Shown here: piece by piece, positions 1 through 10,145 of the stretch | How the letters are laid out: every line of letters begins with the position of its first letter | How positions within the stretch are numbered: the stretch's first letter is position 1 | NCBI GenBank assembly: GCA_947561395.2 | Contig: OX387190.1 | Location: 11,712,858-11,776,857, forward strand | Reading direction: 5' to 3' | DNA length: 64,000 nt | Source of the DNA: Buxus sempervirens | Taxonomy: Eukaryota; Streptophyta; Magnoliopsida; Buxales; Buxaceae | The notes under the pieces: generated by a model | What the model saw: the letters and a program-made list of their open reading frames with translations, nothing else | Databases searched by the model: none | Told to the model about the DNA's origin: nothing | Made by a program: the position numbers and the translations under genes

Positions 1-151
1 CTGTGAATAGTTAGTTTTATCAAAACAAACGGTGTGCACTTCGGAAATTTCTTGAATTGTCTTTTACTAATCTTATTTTATTATTCCTGATAAAATTTAA
101 ATTTTTCCTATACTTTTTACTTCACAATTAATAAAGCCTAAATTTGCGTAT

Positions 152-178
152 ACTATATATATATATATATATATATAT
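152..178. repeat. (TA)n microsatellite
   Basis: About 13 uninterrupted TA units in an AT-rich stretch. Confidence 0.95.
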
Positions 179-538
179 TTTCTTGTTATTATAACCTGCC
201 TAGGCTATTTTACAATATTTATTTCTATCATCCATGTATTATTATTCGATTTGCTTTTTATTATTTTCTAAACAAAACTGGTCGCTCAACACCCTGACCA
301 GAGGGCGCTTAGGTGACTGTCCTGGGTTTAAAACCCAAGTCATGTGCTAACTAGGGTCGAATAGGCGCTCACTTATAAAGTTTTAGAAAAATTCATTTAA
401 ACGCATGCTCAAACTCATTTTCCACTTGCGCTCACTTCCTCTTGCTAGTGCTCGGTCATCCTCACCTACGCTCACCCACGCTCACCTCTCTTCTTCTCGA
501 CATTCTCCTATTCATCCTCAGTCGATCATCACTCACAG

Positions 539-1091
539 GTATGTCTCTCCTCTTCTACTCATCTCTTGTAGTAGCACAAATTTTTTTTCTCCATTGTAGG
601 TCGACGGCTAGGTCTTGATTTCTCAAAATTTTTGATTTAAAGCTCAAATCTTTGGGCATTTTGTTAAAGTTTGTTTCTTCACCTTCTAAATACTTCATAT
701 TGTTAATTTGAACTAGTTTTTGTTGAAGCTTTGGCCAGTTTTTGCATTTGTGTTAAGCTTCCCAAATCTGGTCGCGGCAGGCAAAAGGGCGCCAACCTAA
801 TTGGCCTAAGTGGCTTTGAGCGTCCATGGACGCTGGCCTGATTTTTTTCAATTTTTGTTTCCCCTTTTTATTTCTTCCAAATGGTTTTCCATTTAGGGTT
901 TATTTTAGCATTTTTCTAGTCTATTATTGCACACTTTTACCCTAGTTTATGTTTCTTAAATTTTGTTAATTATATTGGTCGATATGCATACTTAATTGCT
1001 AACCTATTCTTTGTTTATTTTGTGTGTTTTCTTATTTTCCTTTTTATTTTCTTTATTCTATATTCTCATTCCTTTTTATTCCAAATCCTAG
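539..1091 (+). other. probable leader intron of the retroelement ORF
   Basis: A consensus-like donor (ACTCACAG followed by GTATGT, intron starting at 539) and an acceptor ending in CCTAG at 1091 bracket a T-rich 553-bp segment. The candidate ATG of the ORF lies directly after the acceptor at 1092, so splicing would join the leader to the start codon. Inferred from splice-site sequence and base composition only. Confidence 0.5.
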
Positions 1092-1405
1092 ATGGCTAGG
1101 ACTTCTGTTGGTAATCCCTCTAAGAGGGCTAGGGTTGATCTTAGGGATGTCAGATTTTACTCTGACAAAGAGGAGTTATATGAAGAGCATTTCAGTGGTA
1201 GGACGATCCTCTTAGAGAGGAGCGTTAGATTTGAGGACTTTGCTTCTTCCACCCAGAGTCTTTTTTAGGAGAGAGGGTGGCTATCCCTCTTTAGTGACTT
1301 TGCTCCCACCTACGAGGATCTGGTTAGAGAGTTCTATAGTAATGTTCATGAGATCTCCCCCGACCGTACTTCATTCCATGTATACATCAGGGGCACTAGG
1401 TTTTT

Positions 1406-4400
1406 TGTCATGCCCCAGAACAAGGTCTGCCCTTCCAAGGCACAACCCGTTCTAGACCGTGGCAAGTGGGTCATTCTACTTGATAAAATACGAAGGAATT
1501 AAAACTCTTTCCTAACAAGTGCAAGTGATAAGAAAATTCATGTTGTACATATCAAAAGTGTTTTCTATATATAAAAGAAATGTAATAAAACACAAGTTTG
1601 ATTACAAAATGATGGGTGACTACATCACTCATCTCAAAATACAAGGTGTACAATTCAAAATAAACTATACATGTACAAATAAGAAATAAACCTAAGGCCT
1701 ATAGACATCTGCCTTTCAACACCCAAAGGCTTTCCCTTCGCCTCTATTCCCTATCCCGGTCCTTCACACCGGACGATGATGGATCTGAAAAACAAGATAA
1801 AAAGCAACTGTGAGACGAATGTCTGAGTAAGCAACACATGTGGCTAGTTGAAATATTGCAAAAACAACAGCAACATAGTGTCATTTAACAAGTGCATGCA
1901 TGTGCCTATGTGTACAGGTCAGCTATTCATAACAAGCATATATCATTTGTTCATTATACTTGACCTCTTAGATTTCCAAGCTTGTACGTGGGATGCTAGT
2001 TCACTACCCCCAGCCAAGGTGAACCATAGTCCACTACCCCCAACTGAGGTGAACCGCTCACTCTAGCACTTCATACTTACAGTTGTAAAAAGGGCTAGTT
2101 CACTACTCCCAAATTGAGGTGAACAGTACACACTACCTACCAATATTCACTTTTGTGAAGAAGCTAGTTCACTACCCCCAAATTGAGGTGAATAATAGTT
2201 CACTACCCCAATTGAGGTGAACCATACATATTACTTACCAATAGTCACTTTTGTGAAGGAGCTAGTTTACTACCTCCAAATTGAGGTGAACAATAGTTCA
2301 CTACCCCCAATTGAGGTGAACCATACATATTACTTACCAATAGTCACTTTTGTGAAGGAGCTGGTTCACTACCCCCAAATTGAGGTGAACAATAGTTCAC
2401 TACCCCCAATTGAGGTGAACCATACATATTACTTACCAATAGTCACTTTTGTAAAGGAACTAGTTTACTACCCCCAAATTGAGGTGAACAATAGTTCACT
2501 ACCTCCAATTGAGGTGAACCATACATTTTACTTACCAATAATCACCTTGAGAAGAAGCCAATTCACTACCCCCAAATTGAGGTGAACATTAATTCACTAC
2601 CCCCAATTGAGGTGAACCGCACATGTTACTTGCCAATATCACTTTGGAGAAGGAGCCAGTTCACTACCCCCAAATTGAGGTGAACAATAGTTCACCACCC
2701 CCAATTGAGGTGAACTGCACATATTTAGAATGCTAAACATATGAGCCAATGCTCTAAATAAATCTCATGCGGTTCTGGGCCACTACCTTCCATACAATTC
2801 ATGTCAAACGTGGGGCTGAAGCCCTCCGGTCAATAATACTTAATGTCATTGGGGCCACTGCCCTTTTTCTTCCGTAATTCAAGTAACGGACCAAAGCCCT
2901 TAATGTCATGCATATGTGATACGGGCCAATGCCCTTCATATTAGGTGTCAATTACTAGGCCGAAGCCCATCATGTCATGGGTGGTGTACTCACATTGTTA
3001 GACAATGGTAAAGGTTTGGTTTTCCAGAAATTTCTATCTTTCAAGACTCATTTTTGGTAACCTATGCCTTAATTCTTTGATACTTGTACAACTGGGTCTT
3101 AGTTCTTGATTTCTATCTCCAAAGGTTAATTGGAAGGGGATCTAAGTGGTGGATTCAAGTTATTCTACCTCTATAGGAATCTGGGACAAAAACCCTCAGT
3201 AAGACCATCCTTGGTAACACGTACCCAACATCCTTAGTATTTGGAATTTCGAGGTACTTCCACTTGGAACGCTTGCTAGACACGTAATTCTCACCTACAC
3301 GTAGGTTGGATTGGAATAGAAACAATTAGTGGTAAGATCTGGGCTAAAATCACACTTTTGGAAATTTCCTACATTCCTTAACCCATTTTGGCAACTCATG
3401 CCTAGTTCCTTTGAAAACTCATGCAACTTGGGTTTAGTCCTTATATTATACTTCTATAGGTCATTTGGAAGGTATTTGAATTGGTGAAATCAACTTATCC
3501 CACTTTTTATAAAAATTTGGGACATGAACTCTCTATAAGATCTATTTTAAGCAAAACGTACCCAAAATCTTCACTATTTGGAATTTGGTGACAACTCCAG
3601 TTGGAATACCTCCTATACACCTAATTCTCACTTATACATGAATTGGATTTAATTGAAACCAAGTGGTAGTTCAAGCTGGGTTAAAAACTCAAAATCTGGA
3701 GAATCTGGTAAGGGCGCTCGAACTTGCTTCGAGCGGCCAAATATTTGCTCTCGGGTTCCTCTGTTAAGACACTTGCTAGAACAGTCGCTCGAGCAGCCAT
3801 GCCTTAAAACTCTACCTGAAGCTACCTAAAACCACCGCCCGATGCCCGCTCGAGCGACTACTCAGGCGGCTGGGCTTTTTGACAGTTTGCGAAATCCGAA
3901 CTTTTGGGATTTAGGGTCTTTCTCAAATCTCACTCGTTTTGGGTGTTTTTGGGCTTTAAATTACTTCTAGCATGTGTAGTTATCTACTACTAACAAAACC
4001 CCTAAAAGAAATCACCCCTATTCATCAAATAAAGCATTTCATACATCAACCCTAGATTTTACATTTTTATACAAAAATGGCTAAAACTTGAAATGTGGGA
4101 GGGGTGGTGTTGCTTACCTCTTGCAAACACTTAAGCAAGTCTTATTGCTTCCTTTGCAACCCACGAACAGATCCTTAGGTGCCTCTTGGTTGGTTTCACC
4201 ACAAAACTCCAAGCTTTTTCTTCTCCAAACGAAAATGGCACTTGGGGTTTCCTTCTTCTTTTCTTGCAAGCAACTGTCTTCTAATGGGTTCAGAAATGAT
4301 TGGAAGTGAAGGGAGGAGGAAATGAAAAGAGGAAATCAAAGGGAAGAAATGGGAGTGGGAGAAGAGAAGAGGGAAAGGGAGAAGGGCAAGGGAAGGGGTC

Positions 4401-4705
4401 GGGTGTGTTGGTCGAATGGGGTTCTCCTTAGGGTTTCTCCACTTAAGTGACTTCTCCCACCAGCCACTAGAAATTACAAGTTTGCCTTTACACCTCCTAT
4501 ATTGCACAATACCAACCACACTTAGCCATTTGTCGCACAACAGGAAATCCTATTTGACCAAATAGGGATTACCCACCTCCATAGGCACTGCCTAGTCGGG
4601 GTTTAGCCACTTTGACTAGCTTTAGGCTTGGGGCTTCTCCAACTTCACTTGCACAATAGATTCACCAATTAGGGTTTGCTAGGGGCATTGGAACGAGGTT
4701 TCACA
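1406..4705 (-). mobile_element. solo LTR (family D) inside the retroelement ORF
   Basis: 3,300 bp. On the plus strand it begins TGTCATGCCCC and ends GGTTTCACA, flanked by TTTTT at 1401-1405 and 4706-4710. The host reading frame is continuous across the excised unit, which independently confirms the ends. Read on the minus strand it has a donor-like GAG/GTAAGCAAC (GT at 4117-4116), a GC palindromic block (3713-3870), a 99-bp minisatellite, a hairpin at 1811-1826, and a TTTTTCAG acceptor (AG at 1786-1785). No coding sequence is present. Confidence 0.88.
1985..2735. repeat. 99-bp minisatellite within LTR family D
   Basis: A roughly 26-bp module (TTCACTACCCCCAA then TTGAGGTGAAC) occurs in pairs, and the pair plus an ACATATTACTTACCAATAGTC spacer repeats with a 99-bp period, about five to six times. 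Because 99 is divisible by three, a repetitive open frame (2217-2585) appears by chance. Confidence 0.9.
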
Positions 4706-5794
4706 TTTTTAGTTTCCCCCGACTCTATCTCTACTTGTCTTCACATCCCTAGGGTAGAGTACCTTGTTTACCCCTACTCGGATGAGGCCACACTAGACTT
4801 TTCTACTATTGCCACATTCCTCACGGGGAGGGAGATTGAGTATGATGGCGTGGGTCCTCTCAGCACTTCTAGCTTCCCTGTTAACATTAGTATTCTCTTG
4901 AGGATCGTTTTCACGAACCTCTGGCCTGCTTCCCATCTTTCTTCTCTTCGTAGTTCTCGCTCTCTCTTTCTCTATGCCCTTCTGAAGGGCGATTCCATCG
5001 ACCTTCCTTCAGTAATTATTTCTACCATTCTTGGGGTTCACGAGGACCCTAAGAGATCTGTTGCTCTCCCCTATGGGTGCTTGCTAGCTCGGCTTATATT
5101 AGCGTCACCGGCTCAGTATCCTTAGTTCACTCCCTTAGTCCAGAGTCAGGCTATTAGTAGGGCCACCACGAGTCTCACTCGCTCTAGGAGGCCTACTGAT
5201 AGTGCTGCCGGACCTTCTTCCTCTGCTCCTTCTGCTTCTATTCTTACTTCTTCTGATGCTCCCCCTTCTTCTTCTTCTGCTCCTCCTTCAATTGATGTTC
5301 CTTCCTCTTCCCTTCCACCTACTTCTACAGCTCTTCCTTCATCTGATCCTTCTAGTTCTACTGCTCCTTCTTCATCTATTCCTTCTAGCTCTACTGCTTC
5401 CCTTCCTAATTTAGCAGGTGATATGAGATCTACACGAGACTTGGTGAGTTCGATGGACATCTACATGTCCCTAGCATTTCAGCAGATGGCAGCTATGGCG
5501 GAGACTCAAGAGAGGATGCAGGAGGCGATCTCTACCATACAGTTCCAGATAGGCTCCATGCATGATTCCCACTTCAGACTGTGCCGGCTATTCCGAGCAT
5601 ACATGCGTGCTGGAGGTTCTTCTTGCCCTAGTATTTGGGATGATTCTGATGATGGTACAGCTGGGGATGATGCTATCGGTGATGGAGGCCATGGAGAGGA
5701 TGGAGGTGATGATGACAGGGCTGGAGGAGACGATGGTGTGGATGGGGCAGCTGGGACCGGAGATGGAGGAGATGGTGCTAGACCATCCAGTTGA

Positions 5795-6245
5795 TTTTAT
5801 CTTTTTATTTAGAGTCTTGTATTTTCTTTTTTTATTTCTTCTTCATTTTGAGACAGATGTATACACTTTTTTTTTATTATTATTTTTGGTTGTATTGAGT
5901 CCCTAGGTCTTTATTTCAGTTGTATATCAAGCTTGGTACTTCTTCATCATACATATATATATATACATCAGATCCTTTTTGTTCAATTCTGTCTATTTCC
6001 AATTTCTCATTTACTTTCTTGTATGGAAATTTATCTATTTTTAATCACAGATAGCAAATCTTTAATTTATAAGGCTAATAATATAACATCCAATAGTAAT
6101 AATAATAAATATATCGGCAATAATAATCACAAGAATGCAAAACAAATAAAAAACTTTCATCCTAAAATAAATAATATATTTTTAATTAACGAGCACTCAA
6201 TCCCACTACCCACCTAAGAATTTATTTCCTAGGTTTTAAATTTTA
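5795..6245. other. junction of the ORF 3' region and the leader of a minus-strand element
   Basis: About 5795-5920 is a T-rich tail consistent with a 3' UTR of the upstream ORF. From about 6245 leftwards the sequence reads on the minus strand as an AT-rich 5' leader directly after a primer binding site. No gag coding sequence follows, and I cannot place the exact joint between the two. A short AT repeat lies at about 5949-5963. Confidence 0.5.
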
Positions 6246-6258
6246 TGCTCTGATACCA
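6246..6258 (-). other. primer binding site, tRNA-iMet type
   Basis: On the minus strand this reads TGGTATCAGAGCA, the standard plant primer binding site for initiator methionine tRNA, four bases inside the LTR end at 6263. It fixes the orientation of the neighbouring LTR and shows that the LTR is a 5' LTR, not a solo one. Confidence 0.92.
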
Positions 6259-6262
6259 CCTC

Positions 6263-7254
6263 TGTAACGCCCCGAAACCGGGTCAGTGCAAAACTGGCAC
6301 CCAACCCGAATCCGGTTCGCTATTGTAACAACCCGAGTCTGGTTCAACAACCAAACCCGAGATGCTACTGAAAAGTTGGGGTCAGAACCAAACTAAGATT
6401 AAAAAGGAATTTTAAATTTAAATATCGTTATCAGAGTTTTGGTGGAAATAAAACAATTCTTTATTTAATTTAATCAAATCAGTTTACAATAATATTTGTC
6501 TATTCAGAAAAAGGACAATAATATCATTTACAATTCTACCCATAAAGTTCTACCCCATCTTTGCGATCTCTCCAAGCACTACCTGAAAAATAGGTGAAAA
6601 CGGAGTGAGATTTACATCTCAGTAAGTAGTAGGTGCATGCAAATAAAAACAGTCTAAATTTAAGGAAACAGTCATGAGGTATTCAATTAATCCACGCTAA
6701 AGCGATAAATCCAAGTTAACTAGAGATAATTCCAAATAAAGCGATAAAATATGCAAGCATACCTAACACCTTCTAATTAATTCCTACTTTTTCTCCACTT
6801 TCTAATTTTCTACCAATACTATACTAATTAAATTTCTTATTATCTAAACTCCTCCTTTTAACTTATTTTCATGCATATCACTCACTTAATTCCTAAATAT
6901 CACTTAGCACCCAATTAAGTTGCCTTTTCTCCCAATTAAGGCCCGTAATTACCTAATTACCCTTTTTCCTCTTTTATGCTTTAATTATCATTATTTTATT
7001 TCTAATTTGCCTTAATAAATTATTTCCTTCTATTTTCTAATTCTAATTATTATTTAGTAACTTATTTCATAAATTACCCTTTCTGAAAATTACCAAAATA
7101 CCCTTTTGCCCTTTTAGGTTAATTCCCTTAAAAATTCTCCTTTATTTACTAATTTTATTTATTTGAATTACTAATCCTCTAAATTTTACTTTTTATTTTA
7201 ATTATAATTTAAACTCATTTTTTTATTTATTTTATGAAAATTCGAGGTCTTACA
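6263..7254 (-). mobile_element. 5' LTR of a truncated minus-strand gypsy-like element
   Basis: 992 bp. Plus-strand ends are TGTAACGCCCCGAAA and ATTCGAGGTCTTACA, so the minus-strand reading starts TGTAAGACCTCGAA and ends TTTCGGGGCGTTACA, an imperfect 14-bp terminal inverted repeat. It carries the shared hairpin (TGAGAT/ATCTCA at 6606-6621) and a TTTTTCAG acceptor-like site (AG at 6584-6583). The internal region to its left is cut off after a few hundred bases and no gag or pol remains. It is followed by GAGTC at 7255, but the partner duplication is not visible. Confidence 0.82.
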
Positions 7255-7490
7255 GAGTCAATGACACTTCTTTAGCTCTCACTCACCCCAACCCATTCCT
7301 CAGCCTACCCTCACTATTTCTTTGATTTATCAGTCCTTTAATGTTCCAAAAGATTTATTGTATCATTTGTTCCTATGGCATGTTCTTGATTTTTGATAAT
7401 TGTGATTTCATAGGCATTCAGTATTGGCTTTACCAAAGATTCTGTCATCTCATATATGTGAACTCTCACTCATCTCAATCTAATCCTTAC
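7255..7490. other. pre-insertion sequence with a diverged ~200-bp tandem repeat
   Basis: Not LTR-like. Together with 11221-11267 and 22847-about 23100 it forms one continuous stretch once the inserted LTRs are removed. On the minus strand, GTGAGAG followed by a similar body recurs near 7290, 7475 and 22995, about 195-210 bp apart in the reconstructed sequence. Its nature is unknown. Confidence 0.45.
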
Positions 7491-8331
7491 TGTAAGCACC
7501 TCATTTTTGCGCTCCCAGAAAAACCAAAAATGCAAACCCTGGACAGAAAGTCAAACCCTAAGGGGAGAAAAGTTGACTTTTTGATCAAATGAAAATTGGC
7601 CACCTCGCTTTATGCCATTGGATAGAGAATCTCGACACGGTTCCAACGCAACTGAGTTTGCAGGAATCGGGGTCCAGATGAAGGTTCTGCTAGCGGTCAA
7701 ACTTGAGCAGAGCCAAAACTTGACTTTCTGCTAAAATCCGATCCAGAGGCCTACCCCTAGGTCATTGGATAGAGAATCTCGACATGGTTCCAACGCAACT
7801 GAGTTTGCAAGAATCGGGGTCCGGATGAAGGTTCTGCGGGCGGTCAAACTTGAGCAAAGCCAAAAGTTGACTTTCTACTAAAATCCGATCCGGAGGCCTA
7901 CCCCTAGGTCATTGGATAGATGGCTCCGATACGATTCTAACGCAACTAAGTTTGCCCAGATCAGAGCCCGGATGAAGGAAATATGAGCTGACGAAATTCC
8001 CGAGCAGGAAAACCGGCAAATCTGCGCACGTGGCAAAAAGCTGCACACGTGGCGAGTTGCGCAGGAAAATATCTCAGGGATCAAATCCGTAAATATCCAA
8101 ATGTACGAAATATCCCAGGGACTAAATCTGTAAAAATCCGAGAATATCGGATTAAATTGAAAATGGCCAGGGACTAAATCTGAAAATTTCAGATTTTCCG
8201 ACCGACGAGCGGCCGCATTTAATGATTTTTCATCATATGATCGCTCGAGCGGACGTGCCAAGCGGGTATGTGCTCAGTTCAAGCTGAGCGGATCCCCTTT
8301 TTTAGGTGAGCGGATCCCCTTTTTCCTTGCC

Positions 8332-8338
8332 TATATAA
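8332..8338 (+). promoter_or_regulatory. TATA box of the family E LTR
   Basis: TATATAA about 840 bp from the LTR start, followed by CGCGCGACTTTTCGCGC, itself an inverted repeat. It is placed like the TATAAAA at 41075-41081 of another family E copy. Confidence 0.6.
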
Positions 8339-9597
8339 GTCGCGCGACTTTTCGCGCAAAGGGGTTGGAGGATTTTTGGTGAAAAAAAGTTTAAGGTTGG
8401 AGGCTTTTGGGTTCGAAGATTTTGGTTGGAGAGTTTTCGGTGGCTCCAAGGTGCAGTGCCCAAGCTTCTGCCCCATCCGAACCCTACTTGTCTTGGTCGC
8501 TTTGGCCACCCCAAGCCCCCCACCTTGATCCGACACTCCCCTCATTCTTGCTTCTTCTTCACACCCACACAAACAAGCGAAGGCCAGTTGCTGTTGGAGG
8601 TGCAAGAGAGGAGAGCTCCAGTGATCGTGCCACCTCAAGGAGAAGCCGCCGCTTTGCACAAGAACGTAGGAACTTCAGGTATTGTTTCTCACTTGTTTAC
8701 ATACATAAAAATGGGAGTCGTAAGCATGTCATCGATACTGTTGTTTTTCATTTCCTTGTTACGCATTCTGTTGCTCCTCCATTTTGGGTGACATGGAGGT
8801 CTCCAGGGTAAGGGAGACCTCATGCACGACCCCGTGAAGAAGACAAGTGTTTTATTGCTCCACCGAGTGCTCATGAGGTACCTGGCACTCCTGTGAAGAA
8901 CCAGCTCCTCATTTATCTCATCTGATGTATCCCTGTAAACCCCCCCCCCCCTCCTCCCTCCCTTCTTCGGATGTTAGTGTGCCTGCTCGGAGGTCCACTC
9001 GGGTGGAGGAAAGTGCATCCAGTGTCTGCATGTTGTTTTTTTTATTTATTTTATGTTGCTGGACTTGCTAACATGTTCCCCCAACCCCCTGCCGTATGTT
9101 GTTTGTTCCTTGTTGTGTCCCTGTAAGCATGCTCCCATCACCCCGTTACCTGTCTGTAGTTAGGTCTGTGTTGTTTTGTGATAATCGGGTTTGGTTTTCT
9201 TTTTTTTTAGTGATATGGAGTTGTGTCTTTAATCAGGTTAGATTAATTCCAATACAAGTTTAAGTGTCTTCTGGGGAGTGGTCGAACCCCTGGGAGGGCT
9301 TACAGAGCTTAAAAACTAGTTACAGAGCTTAAAAACCATTAAAAATAGAGTTCGGGCAAAAAAACCCAGAATATCAGGTTTCGAAGGGGTATGCGCCGAG
9401 CTCTGCGAGCTCAGTGCACCCAAAATTAAGTGGGCGGATCGTTTTTCTGGGCATCCGTCGAGCTCACGCACACTTCCCTTTTTGGATGCGCTCAGCTCGT
9501 GCTCACTTAATTTTTGGATGCGCTCAGCTCGCGCTCACTTAAATTTGGATGCGCTCAGCTCGCGCCCACTTCATTTTTTTGGTGCGCCCACTTCATC

Positions 9598-10145
9598 TTT
9601 ACCTTGATAAATCCCGAAAATGCCCTTTACCTTGAAAAATCCCGAAAATGCCCTTCACCTTAAAAAAATCCCGAAAATGCCCTTCACCTTGATAAATCCC
9701 GAAAATGCCCTTCACCTTAAAAAAAATCCCGAAAATGCCCTTCACCTTGATAAATCCCGAAAATGCCCTTTACCTTGAAAAATCACGAAAATGCTCTTTA
9801 CCTTGAAAAATCCCGAGAATGCCCTTTACCTTAAAAAAATCCCGAAAATACCCTTTACCTTGAAAAATCTCGAAAATGCCCTTTACCTTGAAAAATCCCA
9901 AAAATGCCCTTTACCTTAAAAAAATCCCGAAAATGCCCTTTACCTTAAAAAATCCCGAAAATGCCCTTTACCTTGAAAAAAGATCCCAAAAATGCCCTTT
10001 ACCTTGAAAAATCCCGAAAATGCCCTTTACCTTAAAAAATCCCGAAAATGCCCTTTACCTCGAAAAAATCCCGAAAATGCCCTTTACCTTGAAAAAATCC
10101 CGAAAATGCCCTTTACCTTGAAAAATCCCGAAAAATCCCTCCCCT
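9598..10145. repeat. 29-bp minisatellite in family E copy 1
   Basis: About 18-19 head-to-tail units of roughly 28-31 bp built on CCTTGAAAAATCCCGAAAA followed by TGCCCTTTA, with variation in the length of the A run. There are no unique spacers, so it is not a CRISPR array. I see no comparable expansion in the other family E copies. Confidence 0.93.

Larger units (their letters stand above)
1..1091 (+). other. 5' region and leader of the plus-strand retroelement ORF
   Basis: AT-rich sequence with a GC-richer patch at about 275-480 rich in CGCTCAC/GCGCTC words, and a TATAAAG at about 374-380 that could be a promoter. The stretch just before position 538 is a repeated CTCACC-type leader like those seen upstream of this kind of plant retroelement ORF. 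No LTR end or primer binding site is visible, so I cannot say where the parent element begins; it may start outside the window. Confidence 0.4.
1092..5794 (+). pseudogene. retroelement ORF of the 'putative plant transposon protein' type, split by a solo LTR
   Basis: The reading frame runs 1092-1405 and resumes at 4711-5794. Removing the solo LTR 1406-4705 and one copy of its TTTTT duplication restores the frame exactly, giving about 465 codons. The N-terminal part has the RGWLSLF and LVREFYSNVHE words, and the middle part has PRVEYLVYPYSDE, ILLRIVFTNLWP and KRSVALPYGCLLARLI, the pattern I associate with the plant transposon/retroelement domain often filed as Transposase_32. A Ser/Pro/Thr-rich linker (about 5190-5410), a Gln/Met-rich possible coiled coil (about 5460-5560) and an Asp/Gly-rich acidic tail (about 5640-5770) follow. 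Two in-frame TAG stops (1266-1268 and 5123-5125) plus the LTR make it a pseudogene. No enzymatic motif is visible and its function is unknown to me. Confidence 0.75.

Noticed and set aside
2217..2585. A repetitive 122-codon protein
   Set aside because: It is the open frame of a 99-bp minisatellite; the length divisible by three keeps it open by chance.
4196..4540. A minus-strand ORF overlapping the LTR start
   Set aside because: Low-complexity purine-rich DNA in the LTR leader gives a serine, proline and phenylalanine-rich frame without motifs.
9598..10145. CRISPR-like array
   Set aside because: Direct head-to-tail units without unique spacers, in a plant LTR.
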